From CAVUCH01 sp963697705 (GTDB lineage: Bacteria; Acidobacteriota; Vicinamibacteria; Vicinamibacterales; JAENWD01), in the NCBI GenBank assembly GCA_963697705.1, contig CAVOPA010000015.1:62001-126000 (forward strand): a stretch of DNA of 64,000 nucleotides, given 5' to 3'. The notes under the pieces are model-generated. The model saw only the letters and a list, made by a program, of their open reading frames with translations, was not told where the DNA came from and did no database searches. Below are positions 1-12,452 of this stretch, piece after piece. A program made the translations under genes and the position numbers. Position 1 is the stretch's first letter. Each line of letters starts with the position of its first letter.

Positions 1-3047
<3,047 letters not shown>

Positions 3048-3241
3048 GAGCTGACGTTCTGCACAGGGCTGCGGGATTGTCCCCCCCGTGCGAAACTGCA
3101 GTCAACCCGGGGCAAGCCGTAATCGGGCGTTTGCGGTGACGCCGGCTCCTGCAGTCCCACGCCTCTCGTCCCGATGAGATCTGGATAGCCGCTGCATCTA
3201 CCGGCGGCAAGCAGCTGCCGTATCAGGCGGAGAGTCTTAGT

Positions 3242-3832
3242 ATGCGAACCATCTCCACCGCTCCCGTGCGCGACGTCATCATGTCGGTCGTCGTGTCGGC
3301 TGCATTGTTCTCCTGTCCGTCCATCGCCGCTGCGCAGGGTTTCGGCGTTGGCGCACGCATGGCGTGGGTCACGGCCGATTCGGATCTCGACGTCGATTCG
3401 GTCCGATTCATCGGCGGCCAGATCCGGATCCTGTCCAAGCGGTGGGGGCTGGAGCTCGCCATGGACCACCATTCAGAATCGTTCGAACTCCTCAACCAGA
3501 AGGTCAGCGAGACGCCGATTCAGGCGTCCCTGCTCCTGCGGATGGGCAGCGCCAAGGTGTCGCCATTCCTCCTGGGCGGCCCGGGGTGGTACCGACGGAA
3601 GGTGGAGCCGCTCGACGGAGCCGACGGCTCGGACGTGACAGCTACTGAGTTCGGCTGGCACGCCGGCGGCGGGCTCGAGATCCTGCCCTCGCGCCACTTC
3701 GGGATCCACGGCGATTATCGCTACACCTTCCTCGACTTCGGCCACAAAGACGATGGCGAAGGATTCATCGGCGGCCTGATACCGGGGCACCGGGGATCGA
3801 TGTGGACGCTCGGGGCCACGATCTATTTTTAG
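3242..3832 (+). CDS. Putative outer-membrane beta-barrel protein
   Basis: A 196-residue exported protein of unknown role. The first 32 residues form a signal peptide ending in AAAQ. The rest alternates short amphipathic strands with Gly/Asp turns (for example ASLLLRMG, WHAGGGLEIL, HGDYRYTFLDFG) and ends in a C-terminal aromatic (ATIYF), the usual sorting signal of outer-membrane barrels. Size fits an eight-stranded OmpA/OprF-type or opacity-like barrel. It is divergent from the histidine kinase upstream, with about 195 bp between the starts. A purine-rich GGCGGAGAG precedes the ATG. The fold assignment is inference from strand pattern; no family was identified. Confidence 0.7.
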   Translation: MRTISTAPVRDVIMSVVVSAALFSCPSIAAAQGFGVGARMAWVTADSDLDVDSVRFIGGQIRILSKRWGLELAMDHHSESFELLNQKVSETPIQASLLLRMGSAKVSPFLLGGPGWYRRKVEPLDGADGSDVTATEFGWHAGGGLEILPSRHFGIHGDYRYTFLDFGHKDDGEGFIGGLIPGHRGSMWTLGATIYF

Positions 3833-4088
3833 ACGCGGGTCGTTGAAGACACTGCTGGCGAGCGACTCGAGTTCGGCACGCCGGCACCGTTGTTCAGGAC
3901 GCCGGTGGCTGACCCTGGCAGCCGGCATCGCTATCAGCCTGCCGCAGACGGCGGCGGTTCCTGATCAACGTGCTGGACACACGCAGCCCGTCGGTGCCAC
4001 GTCGGGCAGAACGCCGCCATCACGCATGTCCATCCCTCGCGGCCGCTGTCGCCGCCAGCGACAGTACAATGGACGCGTGGATTTCCGC

Positions 4089-4277
4089 ATGGACCGCCGC
4101 GCCCTGAAGATCACTACGTTCGCCGAGGACGCCCGCGCGAATCCGTCTCTGCGGCACTGGCGCAGCCGGCCTCCCGCTGAACGGGTGGCAGCCGTCGAGT
4201 TCCTTCGGAGGCAGTTCATTGGATCTGACGCCAGACTTCGACGAGTTCTGCGCGTTGTTAGCCGCCCGCTCCGTTGA
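4089..4277 (+). CDS. Small protein, putative antitoxin-like partner of the downstream nucleotidyltransferase
   Basis: A 62-residue cytoplasmic protein. Its core (KITTFAEDARANPSLRHW, then PAERVAAVEFLRRQF) matches the pattern of small proteins often found directly upstream of MNT-type nucleotidyltransferases: a short opening strand, a tryptophan, then an ERxxAVExLRRQ helix. The last 59 bases overlap the nucleotidyltransferase gene in another frame, so the two are probably translated together. The start is uncertain; a GTG at 4077 is also possible. The upstream stretch 3833-4088 shows no other gene. Antitoxin function is inference from the arrangement only. Confidence 0.55.
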   Translation: MDRRALKITTFAEDARANPSLRHWRSRPPAERVAAVEFLRRQFIGSDARLRRVLRVVSRPLR

Positions 4278-4671
4278 GTTCGTCGTCGTCGGTGCGCACG
4301 CGCTCGCCTTTCACGGCGCGCCGCGCTTTACGGGCGATCTCGACATCTTCGTCCGGCCGACCGCGGAGAATGGCGCACGTCTCCTCGATGCCATCCAGGA
4401 GTTCGGGTTTCCGACTCCCTCACTCACTGCGGTCGACATCGCCGCCGGCGACAAGGTCATCGAGATGGGCGTCCCGCCTGTCCAAATCCATGTCATGAGC
4501 CACATCGACGGGGTGACGTGGGACGAGGTCTGGGCCACTCGGGAGGTGGGACGCTTCGGTTCCGGAACGGTGTCGTTCATCGGACGCGACGCTTTCCTTC
4601 GAAACAAGCGCGCAGCAGGACGGCCGAAAGATTTCGCCGACGTGGATGCACTGCGCGAGCCCGAGGACTAA
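4219..4671 (+). CDS. Nucleotidyltransferase domain protein (MNT / DUF6036-like)
   Basis: A 150-residue minimal nucleotidyltransferase. The diagnostic stretch runs VVVGAHALAFHG, then RFTGDLDIFV. The Gly-x-Asp-x-Asp pair (Asp40 and Asp42) is the metal-binding motif of the polymerase-beta superfamily. A C-terminal lysine/arginine-rich segment (RNKRAAGRPKDFADVDAL) is typical of the AbiEii/MNT group, where it ends in a KDxxDxxxL helix. It starts with an apparent TTG inside the upstream small gene. Such pairs behave as toxin-antitoxin modules in other bacteria, with the enzyme adding NMP to a target. Which of the two proteins would be toxic here cannot be told. Confidence 0.75.
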   Translation: MDLTPDFDEFCALLAARSVEFVVVGAHALAFHGAPRFTGDLDIFVRPTAENGARLLDAIQEFGFPTPSLTAVDIAAGDKVIEMGVPPVQIHVMSHIDGVTWDEVWATREVGRFGSGTVSFIGRDAFLRNKRAAGRPKDFADVDALREPED

Positions 4672-5008
4672 CGACGGGACCTTGTTCGTTCTTCCGATTA
4701 CGAATGCGCACGCGACGCATCGACGCGACCTCGCGGCCGTCGCTGATATGAAGTGACGAGATAGAGACACGTGCTGTCGGGCGACCACGTCGGCGAGTCG
4801 GCGCGCTCTGGCTCACCATTAACAGGGCTGAAGCCCTGCCCCACGGAGTGACCGGCCGCGCACACTACCCGTCCCAGCCCCGGACACCGCGCGGCGGCGC
4901 TCGCCTGGCCGGCGGCGCTTTCAGGGGATGGGGGCGCGGGGATGTCCGGCACCCTCGTTGCTCATCGTCACGCGAGCCCCCATCCGTGCACCTGCCGGGA
5001 GTTGCTCC
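4672..5008. other. Intergenic stretch without a convincing gene
   Basis: These 337 bases lie between the nucleotidyltransferase and the ADOP permease. They hold one half-copy of REP family 1 (4823-4844). The frame of the permease stays open upstream to 4928, but that part is Ala/Gly/Pro-rich with no family character. No promoter could be placed with confidence. Confidence 0.6.
4823..4844. repeat. REP family 1, single palindromic half
   Basis: CAGGGCTGAAGCCCTGCCCC is the reverse complement of the left half of the 60-bp elements at 25991-26050 and 58664-58723. It contains the hairpin AGGGCT-GA-AGCCCT. The right half (GCAGGCCT...) is missing here. Confidence 0.75.
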
Positions 5009-7531
5009 ATGACGAACCTGTATGACGACCTGCGTTACGCCGTCCGCAGCCTGAGGAAGGCGCCGCTTTTCACCCTCGTCGCGGTCCTCTCGATGGGCCT
5101 CGGCATCGCCGCCAACACCTCCGTGTTCACCCTTGTGGATCAGGTGATCCTGCGCACGTTGCCGATCGATCGGCCGCAGGAGCTCGTGCAGGTCACGGCA
5201 GCGGGGACCGAGAGCTACGGTGGCGGCGCGGGCGACGGCACCGAGCTGTCCTACGCGATGTACCGAGACCTCCGCGACCGAAACACGGTGTTCGCGACCA
5301 TGTTCTGCCGCGTGCAGACGAACGCGACGCTCGGCAGCGGCGGCACCACCGAACAGATCCCGACGGAGCTCGTGTCCGGCAGCTTCTTCCAGGGGCTGGG
5401 CGTCCGGCCGGCTCTCGGGCGGTTGATCGGTCCGGCCGAGGACCCGCGCGGGGGTGGCGTGCCGGTGGCGGTGCTGTCGCACGCGTACTGGCAGGCGCGC
5501 TTCGCGGGTGACGCCTCGGTGATCGGACGCACCGTGACGATCAACAACTACCCGTTCCAAGTCATTGGCGTCGTCGAGCCGCGTTTCACCGGGCTCGATC
5601 TCGGGCGCCCCGCCCGGATGTACGTGCCCGTCACGATGCAGCCACAGCTCGGTCCGGCGTGGCTGCACATCGATGGCCGCCGCTTCCGGTGGGTTCAGGT
5701 CTACGCCCGGCTCCGCCCGCCCATCACGCGCGAGCGCGCAAAGGCGGCGCTCGACCCGCTCTATGCATCGCTGCTCGCCGGGGAGGCCAGGGACGCCGCG
5801 TTCTCCGGCGCGTCAGCCGACGCGCGAAAGCGATTTCTCGAAGGACGCCTGACCGTGGACGACGCGTCGAAGGGGCACTCGGGCTTGAGGCAGGCGGTGA
5901 CCGAGCCGCTGCTGATCCTGATGGCGATTGCCGGCGGCGTCCTGCTGATCGTGTGCGCGAACGTCGCCAACCTGCTGATCGCGCGCGGGGCCGCGCGGCA
6001 GCGCGAAATCGCGCTGCGGCTGGCGATTGGCGCCGGCCGGTTACGCATCGTCGGCCTGCTGCTCGCGGAGACTCTGGTGATTGCGGCCGCCGGCGCGGCA
6101 GCAGGATTGGTGCTCGCCAGTTGGGGAGCGGCCGGCCTGCTCGGTTACTTCGTCACGCCAGACAACCCGCTCGCGCTGAGCGCGGCGCCCGACGCCCGGA
6201 TCCTGCTCTTCACGACAGCGCTCGCGTGTGTCACGGCGCTCGTCGCGGGCTTGTTGCCCGCGCTGCGCAGTGCGCGTGTGGCGCTCGCGCCAACCCTCAA
6301 GAGCGCCGGCGGCGGTGTGGTGAGCGAGCAGCCCCGGCTGAGGAAGACGCTCGTCGTCGTGCAGGTGGCGCTTTCGTTCGTGCTGCTCGTCGGCGCCGGG
6401 TTGTTCCTGCGCAGCCTGCAGAACCTGATGCGGGTGGATCCCGGGTTCAGGACGGAGCGGCTGCTGACGTTCGCCTTCGATCTCGGCGCCAGCGGGTACG
6501 ACAGCGCACGGGCGCACGTGCTCCTGCGGGATCTCGACCGGCGCCTCGGACGCCTCCCGGGCGTCGAGGCGGCCGGCTATTCCTTCATGCCGCTGCTCGG
6601 CGGCGGCGCGTGGGGCATGGGCTTCACCGTCGAAGGCTACCAACCGGCGCCCGGGGCCGGCGCCGGCGCGCTCTGCAACGCCGTGAGCCCCGGCTACTTC
6701 CGCCTGATGGGCATACCGATCGTCGCCGGGCGGGAGTTGAGCGCGCGCGATGACCAGGTGTTGCCCGCGCCGGAGGGCTGGCCCTACCGCGTCGCGGTCG
6801 TGAACGAGAGATTCGCGCGGCAATACTTCAAGGGGGCCAATGCGGTCGGCCGCCACATCGGGATCGGCGAGGACCCGGGGACCAAGACGGTCATCGAAGT
6901 GGTGGGTGTCGCGAAGGACAGCAACTACCTTTCGATTCGAGAGGATCGGCAGCCGCAGGTGTTCTTCTCGTATCTGCAGTCGGGCGATGTCAACGACGTG
7001 AACGCGTTCGTGCGCACGTCAGGCGATCCCGCCGCTGTCATGCCGCTGGTGCGCCACGAAATCGCCGCGATCGACGCGCGCATTGCCGTCTATGGCGTTA
7101 CCACGATCGAGCAGAAGGCGGCACGCAGCGTCAACAACGAGCGCCTCATCGCCACCCTCTCGACGACGCTCGCTGTCATGGCCACGCTGCTGTCGGTCGT
7201 CGGGCTGTACGGGGTGATGGCCTACATGGTCACCCGCCGCACGAGAGAGATCGGCATCCGGATGGCGCTCGGCGCCGTCGGCCGGCAGATCGCGGCCGGC
7301 GTGCTGCGCGAGGCAGGCATGCTCGTGGCGACCGGGCTCGTCGCCGGTGCGGTCGCGTCGTGGGCACTCGGACGGTTCGTGCGCAGCCAGCTGTATGGCA
7401 CGACGCCGACCGACGGGGCGGCGATGCTCTTCGGCGCGCTGGTCCTCCTCGCCGTCGCCGGCGCGGCCTCGCTGCTGCCCGCACGCAGGGCGGCGCGCGT
7501 GACGCCCGTCGTCGCGCTCAGGGACGAGTGA
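5009..7531 (+). CDS. ADOP-family ABC transporter permease (MacB/FtsX type)
   Basis: An 840-residue inner-membrane protein with two MacB_PCD periplasmic domains and two FtsX modules. TM1 (LFTLVAVLSMGLGIAANTSVFTLV) follows the usual N-terminal DDLRYAVRSLRKAP. A central three-helix FtsX block carries LLIVCANVANLLIARGAARQREIALR, and the C-terminal block carries GLYGVMAYMVTRRTREIGIRMALGA, both hallmarks of this family. It ends with PARRAARVTPVVALRDE. The ATG at 5009 follows a weak GGGAG; the frame is open further upstream but without family sequence. No ATPase or PadR gene is adjacent, and the longer PadR-associated N-terminal prefix seen in the 12.7-15.4 kb homologue is absent. Substrate unknown. 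Confidence 0.92.
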   Translation: MTNLYDDLRYAVRSLRKAPLFTLVAVLSMGLGIAANTSVFTLVDQVILRTLPIDRPQELVQVTAAGTESYGGGAGDGTELSYAMYRDLRDRNTVFATMFCRVQTNATLGSGGTTEQIPTELVSGSFFQGLGVRPALGRLIGPAEDPRGGGVPVAVLSHAYWQARFAGDASVIGRTVTINNYPFQVIGVVEPRFTGLDLGRPARMYVPVTMQPQLGPAWLHIDGRRFRWVQVYARLRPPITRERAKAALDPLYASLLAGEARDAAFSGASADARKRFLEGRLTVDDASKGHSGLRQAVTEPLLILMAIAGGVLLIVCANVANLLIARGAARQREIALRLAIGAGRLRIVGLLLAETLVIAAAGAAAGLVLASWGAAGLLGYFVTPDNPLALSAAPDARILLFTTALACVTALVAGLLPALRSARVALAPTLKSAGGGVVSEQPRLRKTLVVVQVALSFVLLVGAGLFLRSLQNLMRVDPGFRTERLLTFAFDLGASGYDSARAHVLLRDLDRRLGRLPGVEAAGYSFMPLLGGGAWGMGFTVEGYQPAPGAGAGALCNAVSPGYFRLMGIPIVAGRELSARDDQVLPAPEGWPYRVAVVNERFARQYFKGANAVGRHIGIGEDPGTKTVIEVVGVAKDSNYLSIREDRQPQVFFSYLQSGDVNDVNAFVRTSGDPAAVMPLVRHEIAAIDARIAVYGVTTIEQKAARSVNNERLIATLSTTLAVMATLLSVVGLYGVMAYMVTRRTREIGIRMALGAVGRQIAAGVLREAGMLVATGLVAGAVASWALGRFVRSQLYGTTPTDGAAMLFGALVLLAVAGAASLLPARRAARVTPVVALRDE

Positions 7532-7624
7532 CGCGCGCCGGGCTCAGGGCAGCGGCCTGATTCCACGATGCGGGCAGGAACCCGTCCATCGCGCGTACCC
7601 CGGATCATCCGGTTCGCCCCTGCC

Positions 7625-7715
7625 GCCGCGCTGTCGTATAGTGCTCCCTCACAGATGTCACAATCGGCGTCGACTGATCAGCACGGGGCGCGAGGTCCGC
7701 GCCGGAGGAGGATCC
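7625..7715 (+). promoter_or_regulatory. Leader element, copy A, upstream of the GYD gene
   Basis: This 91-bp leader ends in a strong ribosome site (GGAGGAGGATCC) just before the GYD gene. It contains a -10-like TATAGT and aligns along its whole length with 12638-12729: both share CGCGCTGTCG, a CCCTCAC block, ATCGGCGTCGA, a GAGGTCCGCG / GAAGTTCGCG block and a closing GGAGGA. It is probably promoter plus 5' untranslated region. Confidence 0.5.
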
Positions 7716-8036
7716 ATGGCGAAGTACCTGATCGAGGCGAACTACACCACCGACGGCGTTCGAGGACTGCTCAAAGACGGCGGCACGAAGCGCCGCGAGG
7801 CCGCCCGGGCCGCAATCGAGAAGGCCGGCGGCAAGATCGAGGCGTTCTACTTCGCGTTCGGCACCACCGACGCGTTCGTGATCGTCGACGGCATCGACAA
7901 CGAAACGGCGGCAGCCATCGCCCTGACCATCTCCGCGAGCGGCGCAGTGCACATGAAGACCACTGTGCTGATGACGCCCGCGGAGGTCGACAACGCCTGC
8001 AAGAAGACCGTCGATTACCGCGCGCCCGGGGCGTAA
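7716..8036 (+). CDS. GYD domain-containing protein
   Basis: A 106-residue cytoplasmic protein of the GYD family (ferredoxin-like fold, named for a conserved Gly-Tyr-Asp that is imperfect here). Recognisable features are the opening KYLIEANYTTDGVRGLLKDGG, the central KIEAFYFAFGTTDAFVIVDG and the LMTPAEVDNA tail. The ATG at 7716 sits at ideal distance from GGAGGAGG, so the frame upstream to 7641 is not used. It is monocistronic between the ADOP permease and the protease. The biochemical role of the family is not established. Confidence 0.88.
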   Translation: MAKYLIEANYTTDGVRGLLKDGGTKRREAARAAIEKAGGKIEAFYFAFGTTDAFVIVDGIDNETAAAIALTISASGAVHMKTTVLMTPAEVDNACKKTVDYRAPGA

Positions 8037-8225
8037 GGTCCCGACCACGGCTGGCGCGGGGGGCTCGCCGCCCCCGCGCCCCAGTCACGGCGAGGCCCGC
8101 CGACGGAACGCATTGGGCGCCGGGCGCGAGCACTCGCTCGAACCTGTCCTGATGCGGCCCGAGCATACGGCGCCTCCCGGTCGCCCGCGACGCTCGCGTC
8201 CGCCGCCACAACCGAAGGAGCACCG

Positions 8226-9683
8226 ATGGTCCCCGTGTCCCGGCAGCCGCGACTCAGACGAGCGCCATGCATCGCGTCGGTGTCGCTCCTCCTCGTCGCG
8301 ATCTGCCCGCCCGCCCGCGCCCAGAAACCGCCTCCGCCTTCGACTGCTCCTCCGGATTCGCTGGCGCGAATGAACGAGGCCATAGATGCGCTCACGAGAA
8401 AGGTCTGGCCGAGCGTCGTCCAGATTCTCGTGACCAGCTATGGGCCCCGCGAAGAGGGCGCTCGGGGCGAGACCAGCCTCGTCGTCGGTCGACAGCGCTC
8501 GGTCGGTTCGGGATTCGTGATCGACGCCGACGGCTACATCATGACCAACGCGCACGTGGTGAGCGGTGCGCAGCGGGTCCAGGTCGTGCTGCCGTCAGAC
8601 AACGCGGACGGGACACTGGCGACGGCCCTGTCTGGCAGGACGTACCTGGTCGCCGCGCGCATCGCGGGCGTCGCCACCGAACTGGATCTGGCCCTGCTGA
8701 AGATCGATGGCGTGAAGCTCCCCGCGCTGCCGCTGGCCACGTATTCGCAAGTCCGGCAGGGCGAGACCGTGTTCGCCTTCGGCAGCCCGATCGGCATGCG
8801 CAACAGCCTGACGCACGGGCTGGTGTCGGCCGTGGCCAGACAGGTCGATCCCGACTCGCCGCTGATCTACGTCCAGACCGATGCGCCGATCAACCCCGGC
8901 AACTCCGGTGGTCCGCTGGTCAACATCCGCGGCGAAGTCGTGGGTGTCAACACGTTCATCGTCTCGCAGTCCGGCGGCAACGAAGGCCTCGGCTTTGCGA
9001 TTCCGAGCGCGACGGTCAGAACGGTGTTCCGGCAACTGAAGCAGTTCGGCATGCTACGGCGCCAGGAAATCGGCATGAGCACCCAGACCATCACGACGGG
9101 AATGGCTGCTGCCCTCAAACTGGTGAGGAACTACGGCGTCATCGTCTCGGATGTTTGGCCTGGCGGGCCGGCGGAGGCGGCAGGCCTCAAGGTCGGCGAC
9201 ATCCTGGTTTCAGTGGACGGTCAACCAGCCGACAACGTACCGACGGTCAACTACTACTTCCGGCTGAGAGACTCCGCCGACAACGTCCAGCTGGTCGTGC
9301 TGCGAGAAGGAGCCGAGAAAACCCTGAGCATCGCGGCCGTCGAGGAACGGAGCGACTTCGATTCGGTGGCCGCGGTGGCCGACCCGGAGAAGAGCCTGGT
9401 CGCCGAGCTCGGCATCGTCGGGGTCGAAATCGATCAGAACATTGCCGCGGCAGCGAAGGGACTGAGAGATCCGTACGGTGTCATCGTCGTTGCGCGCGCG
9501 GCAGGTGCGACGAGCGACGTGCCCGTTCTGCCAAGGGACGTCATCCGCAGCCTGAACAACCGGCCGATATCGACGCTCCAGTCGCTCCGGGACGCGATGC
9601 ACGCCCTCACCCCCGGAACCCCGGTGGTCCTGCAGATTCAGCGTGAAGGGAGATTGATGTACGTGTCCTTCACGCTCGAGTGA
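8226..9683 (+). CDS. HtrA/DegP-type serine endoprotease with PDZ domains
   Basis: A 485-residue secreted or periplasmic protease. A signal peptide covers about residues 1-32 (ending PPARAQ). The trypsin-like domain has a complete triad: His110 in TNAHVV, Asp154 in ELDLALLKI and Ser227 in GNSGGPLVN. A first PDZ domain follows near 290-365 (VSDVWPGGPAEAAGLKVGDILVSVDG pattern), and a second, more divergent one near 385-485. The domain order matches DegP/DegQ. A GAAGGAG precedes the ATG. It is convergent with the Ser/Thr kinase downstream and probably acts in envelope protein quality control. Confidence 0.92.
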   Translation: MVPVSRQPRLRRAPCIASVSLLLVAICPPARAQKPPPPSTAPPDSLARMNEAIDALTRKVWPSVVQILVTSYGPREEGARGETSLVVGRQRSVGSGFVIDADGYIMTNAHVVSGAQRVQVVLPSDNADGTLATALSGRTYLVAARIAGVATELDLALLKIDGVKLPALPLATYSQVRQGETVFAFGSPIGMRNSLTHGLVSAVARQVDPDSPLIYVQTDAPINPGNSGGPLVNIRGEVVGVNTFIVSQSGGNEGLGFAIPSATVRTVFRQLKQFGMLRRQEIGMSTQTITTGMAAALKLVRNYGVIVSDVWPGGPAEAAGLKVGDILVSVDGQPADNVPTVNYYFRLRDSADNVQLVVLREGAEKTLSIAAVEERSDFDSVAAVADPEKSLVAELGIVGVEIDQNIAAAAKGLRDPYGVIVVARAAGATSDVPVLPRDVIRSLNNRPISTLQSLRDAMHALTPGTPVVLQIQREGRLMYVSFTLE

Positions 9684-9779
9684 CGCCGCGCTGACGTGGC
9701 AGCGATGCGTAGGGGCGCGGCTGGCCCAGCGAGTCCTCCACGTACGCGTCCCATCGTCTTACAGGGGACGGCGCGGGCC

Positions 9780-12452
9780 TCACTTCCCGAGCGTCGCGAT
9801 CCACACATCGCCCTCGGTGGCCGTCTCGGTGTACGTGATCCACCGATTGTCGCGCGATACGCCAACGCTTTTGCCGATTATCTGGCCACCGACGGCGAGG
9901 AGCGGCCGGACCGCGCCTGTGTCGGCGTCCACGACTCCGACGCCGTCGTGGCGGCGAACGATGAGACGCCGGCTATCGGCGAGCCAGGCGGGGGCGGCCC
10001 AGGTGGTCGCCTGCCCCTCATCGGCCGCGACACGGGAGAACGCTTTGGTGGCGAACGTGTAGATGCCCAGGCTCGCCACGGAGCCGTCGACGGGCGCGAC
10101 CGGACCGGCGATCCGCCGTCCATCCGGCGACCATGCGATTGGCATGAACCGCTCCGTCGCGCTCATGGCAGGCTCGACTTCCTGCTGCTGCGGCGACGGC
10201 GCTCGCATGTCGATGACGCCCCACGTGTAGTATCCGTACGCGATCTGCGTGCCATCGGGCGACCACACCGGTATTCCCGGGTTGCTCGGCCCGGAACTGA
10301 CCTGCGTGAGCCCGCTGCCGTCCGGCCGGATGGTCCACACCTGGTACTGCCCGGAGCGATCCGAGTAGAACGCGATGCGCGAACCATCCGGGGACCACGC
10401 AGGCCCTCTATCGCGATACGTGTCGTCGGTGAGCCGCCTGTACTCGGTGCCGTCGGTGCGCGCGATGAACAGGTCTTCCTGCGCGCCAGCCCCAGTGAAG
10501 ACGATCCAGTTGCCGTCGGGCGACACTTCGTGGTCTCGCATCGGGCGCGTTCCCGGGACCATCGGTACGGGTGGCCCCGTCACCGTCTCGCGTGCGGCGT
10601 CGAAGGGCACACGCACCAGCTCCGAGCGGTAATCGAGGCCGGCGAACGCGATCCTCGTTCCGTCGCGCGAGAACGTGAGGTCGCCACTCCACGCCGACGG
10701 CGTGGTCATCGGTTCCGGATTGCCGAGGACGCGGCCGGTCGTCTCGTCGACTGGTACGCGCCAGAGGTTCATCGTGCCGCCGCGCGTGCTCGAGAAATAC
10801 AGGTAGCGCCCGTCAGGCGACCACGCCGGGCTCCAGTCGAGCGCCGCGTCGTCGGTAACGGCGACCCCGCTCGTCGTCGCGCCGGAGCCGCGGGCCGCGA
10901 TCGTCCAGATGTCACGCTGCCCGCTCTGTCCGCGAATGCCCCAGTACGCGATCCGCGCGCCGGTCGGTGACCAGCATGGCTGCAGGGCACGATCGCCGGC
11001 GGCCAGCGCTCGGGTCAGCCCGGACGCGACGTTCACGACCGTGAGCCCCCGCGCCGTTGCCGACAGGTCGGTTGGCGAACTGAAGGTACCCGTCGATACC
11101 ACGATCTCGGTCCCGTCAGGGGACCAGCGAGGGGAGTACCCGACATCGGTGAGTCGGGTGACGGATTCTCCGGAGGCGGTCATCAGGAACACGCCCCCGC
11201 CGTCGCGGTCCGACCGGAACGCGATGCGCTCTCCATCGGGCGAGAACGCGGGCTGCAGGTCGCGCGCGGGCGGGGCGCCCGACAGGCGCTGGGCATGCCT
11301 GCTGCCCACTCTCAGGAGGTAGAGCGCCGTGTCGGTGCCCACCGCCTTCGCGTACACCACGGCCCGCCCGTCGGGACTGAGCGCAGGCGTGGCCTCGACG
11401 CCGGGTTCGTCAGTGACCTTGTCGAATCGCGTGAAGACCGACGCCGGCGGCGCCGTTGCGACGCGCGCGCTCTGGCGGCCTGCCAGCACGAGCGCGATCG
11501 CACCGAGCACGAGCACTCCTGCTGTCAAGACCCGGGACCGAAGGCGCCGCGCACCGGGCGCCACAGGCGGACTCTGTGACGTGGAACGCTCACCAGCCGC
11601 GGACGATCCCGTTGCCGACCTCAGCGCGAACGCGAGATCACGCGCGGACTGGAAGCGCTCCGCCGCCCGCTTCTCGAGGCAACGGCGCACGACGTTCTCG
11701 AACGCCGCCGGCCGCATGCCCGGATCGCCGCCGATGTCGGGCGGGTCTTCCCGAAGGATCGCCGTCATCGTCTCGGGCGCGGTTGCGCGCGAGAAGGCGC
11801 GACGGCCCGACGCCATCTCGTACAGCACGCACCCGAGCGCGAAGATGTCGGCACGCGGATCGGCGGTTTGCCCGCTGACCTGCTCCGGCGCCATGTATCC
11901 GACCGTGCCCAACACCGTGCCCGGATCGGTCGCCCCGGCGAACGTCTGCCCATCGGAGGTCTCGTCGGCGAGCGCCGTGACTTCCTGCCGCGCGAGGCCG
12001 AAGTCGAGGATTTTCACGTGGCCATCGTCAGTGATGAACACGTTCTCCGGCTTGATGTCCCGGTGGATGATGCCCCTTTCGTGGGCGGCGGCGAGACCGT
12101 CGGCGATGGAGGCGCCGATCTGCACGACCTTTCTCGTCGGCAGCGCGCCCCGACCGACGAGCGCGCGAAGCGTCTCGCCGCGGAGGAGCTCGGTCACCGC
12201 GTAGACGACGCCGTCCTGCTGGCCGAAATCATGGATGGCGAGGATGTTCGGGTGCGAGAGTGCGGCGACGGCGCGGGCCTCGCGCTCGAAGCGGGCGCGC
12301 GCCGCTTCGTCCGAGGCGAGCCGGGGCGGCAGGAGCTTGACGGCCACCTCGCGATCGAGCGAGAGGTGGCGCGCGCGGTACACCTCGCCCATGCCCCCGG
12401 CGCCGAGCGGTGCGACGATCTCGTACTGGCCGAGTCGTGCGCCGGGTGTCAC
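9780..12452 (-). CDS. Membrane Ser/Thr protein kinase with C-terminal TolB/PD40 beta-propeller
   Basis: About 890 residues. The kinase domain spans roughly 10-270: glycine loop GAGGMG, Lys40 in VAVK, catalytic loop HRDIKPEN (Asp133) and DFG (Asp151), all intact. A single membrane segment lies near 305-325. Outside it are about ten PD40/WD40-like repeats (FSPDG, WSPDG), forming a propeller of the TolB type. The GTG at 12452 is preferred because GGAGG lies five bases upstream; a TTG at 12455 is in frame. The GTG overlaps the stop of a relic kinase fragment. This architecture is common in Acidobacteriota; its signal and substrates are unknown. Confidence 0.93.
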   Translation of the reverse strand: MTPGARLGQYEIVAPLGAGGMGEVYRARHLSLDREVAVKLLPPRLASDEAARARFEREARAVAALSHPNILAIHDFGQQDGVVYAVTELLRGETLRALVGRGALPTRKVVQIGASIADGLAAAHERGIIHRDIKPENVFITDDGHVKILDFGLARQEVTALADETSDGQTFAGATDPGTVLGTVGYMAPEQVSGQTADPRADIFALGCVLYEMASGRRAFSRATAPETMTAILREDPPDIGGDPGMRPAAFENVVRRCLEKRAAERFQSARDLAFALRSATGSSAAGERSTSQSPPVAPGARRLRSRVLTAGVLVLGAIALVLAGRQSARVATAPPASVFTRFDKVTDEPGVEATPALSPDGRAVVYAKAVGTDTALYLLRVGSRHAQRLSGAPPARDLQPAFSPDGERIAFRSDRDGGGVFLMTASGESVTRLTDVGYSPRWSPDGTEIVVSTGTFSSPTDLSATARGLTVVNVASGLTRALAAGDRALQPCWSPTGARIAYWGIRGQSGQRDIWTIAARGSGATTSGVAVTDDAALDWSPAWSPDGRYLYFSSTRGGTMNLWRVPVDETTGRVLGNPEPMTTPSAWSGDLTFSRDGTRIAFAGLDYRSELVRVPFDAARETVTGPPVPMVPGTRPMRDHEVSPDGNWIVFTGAGAQEDLFIARTDGTEYRRLTDDTYRDRGPAWSPDGSRIAFYSDRSGQYQVWTIRPDGSGLTQVSSGPSNPGIPVWSPDGTQIAYGYYTWGVIDMRAPSPQQQEVEPAMSATERFMPIAWSPDGRRIAGPVAPVDGSVASLGIYTFATKAFSRVAADEGQATTWAAPAWLADSRRLIVRRHDGVGVVDADTGAVRPLLAVGGQIIGKSVGVSRDNRWITYTETATEGDVWIATLGK

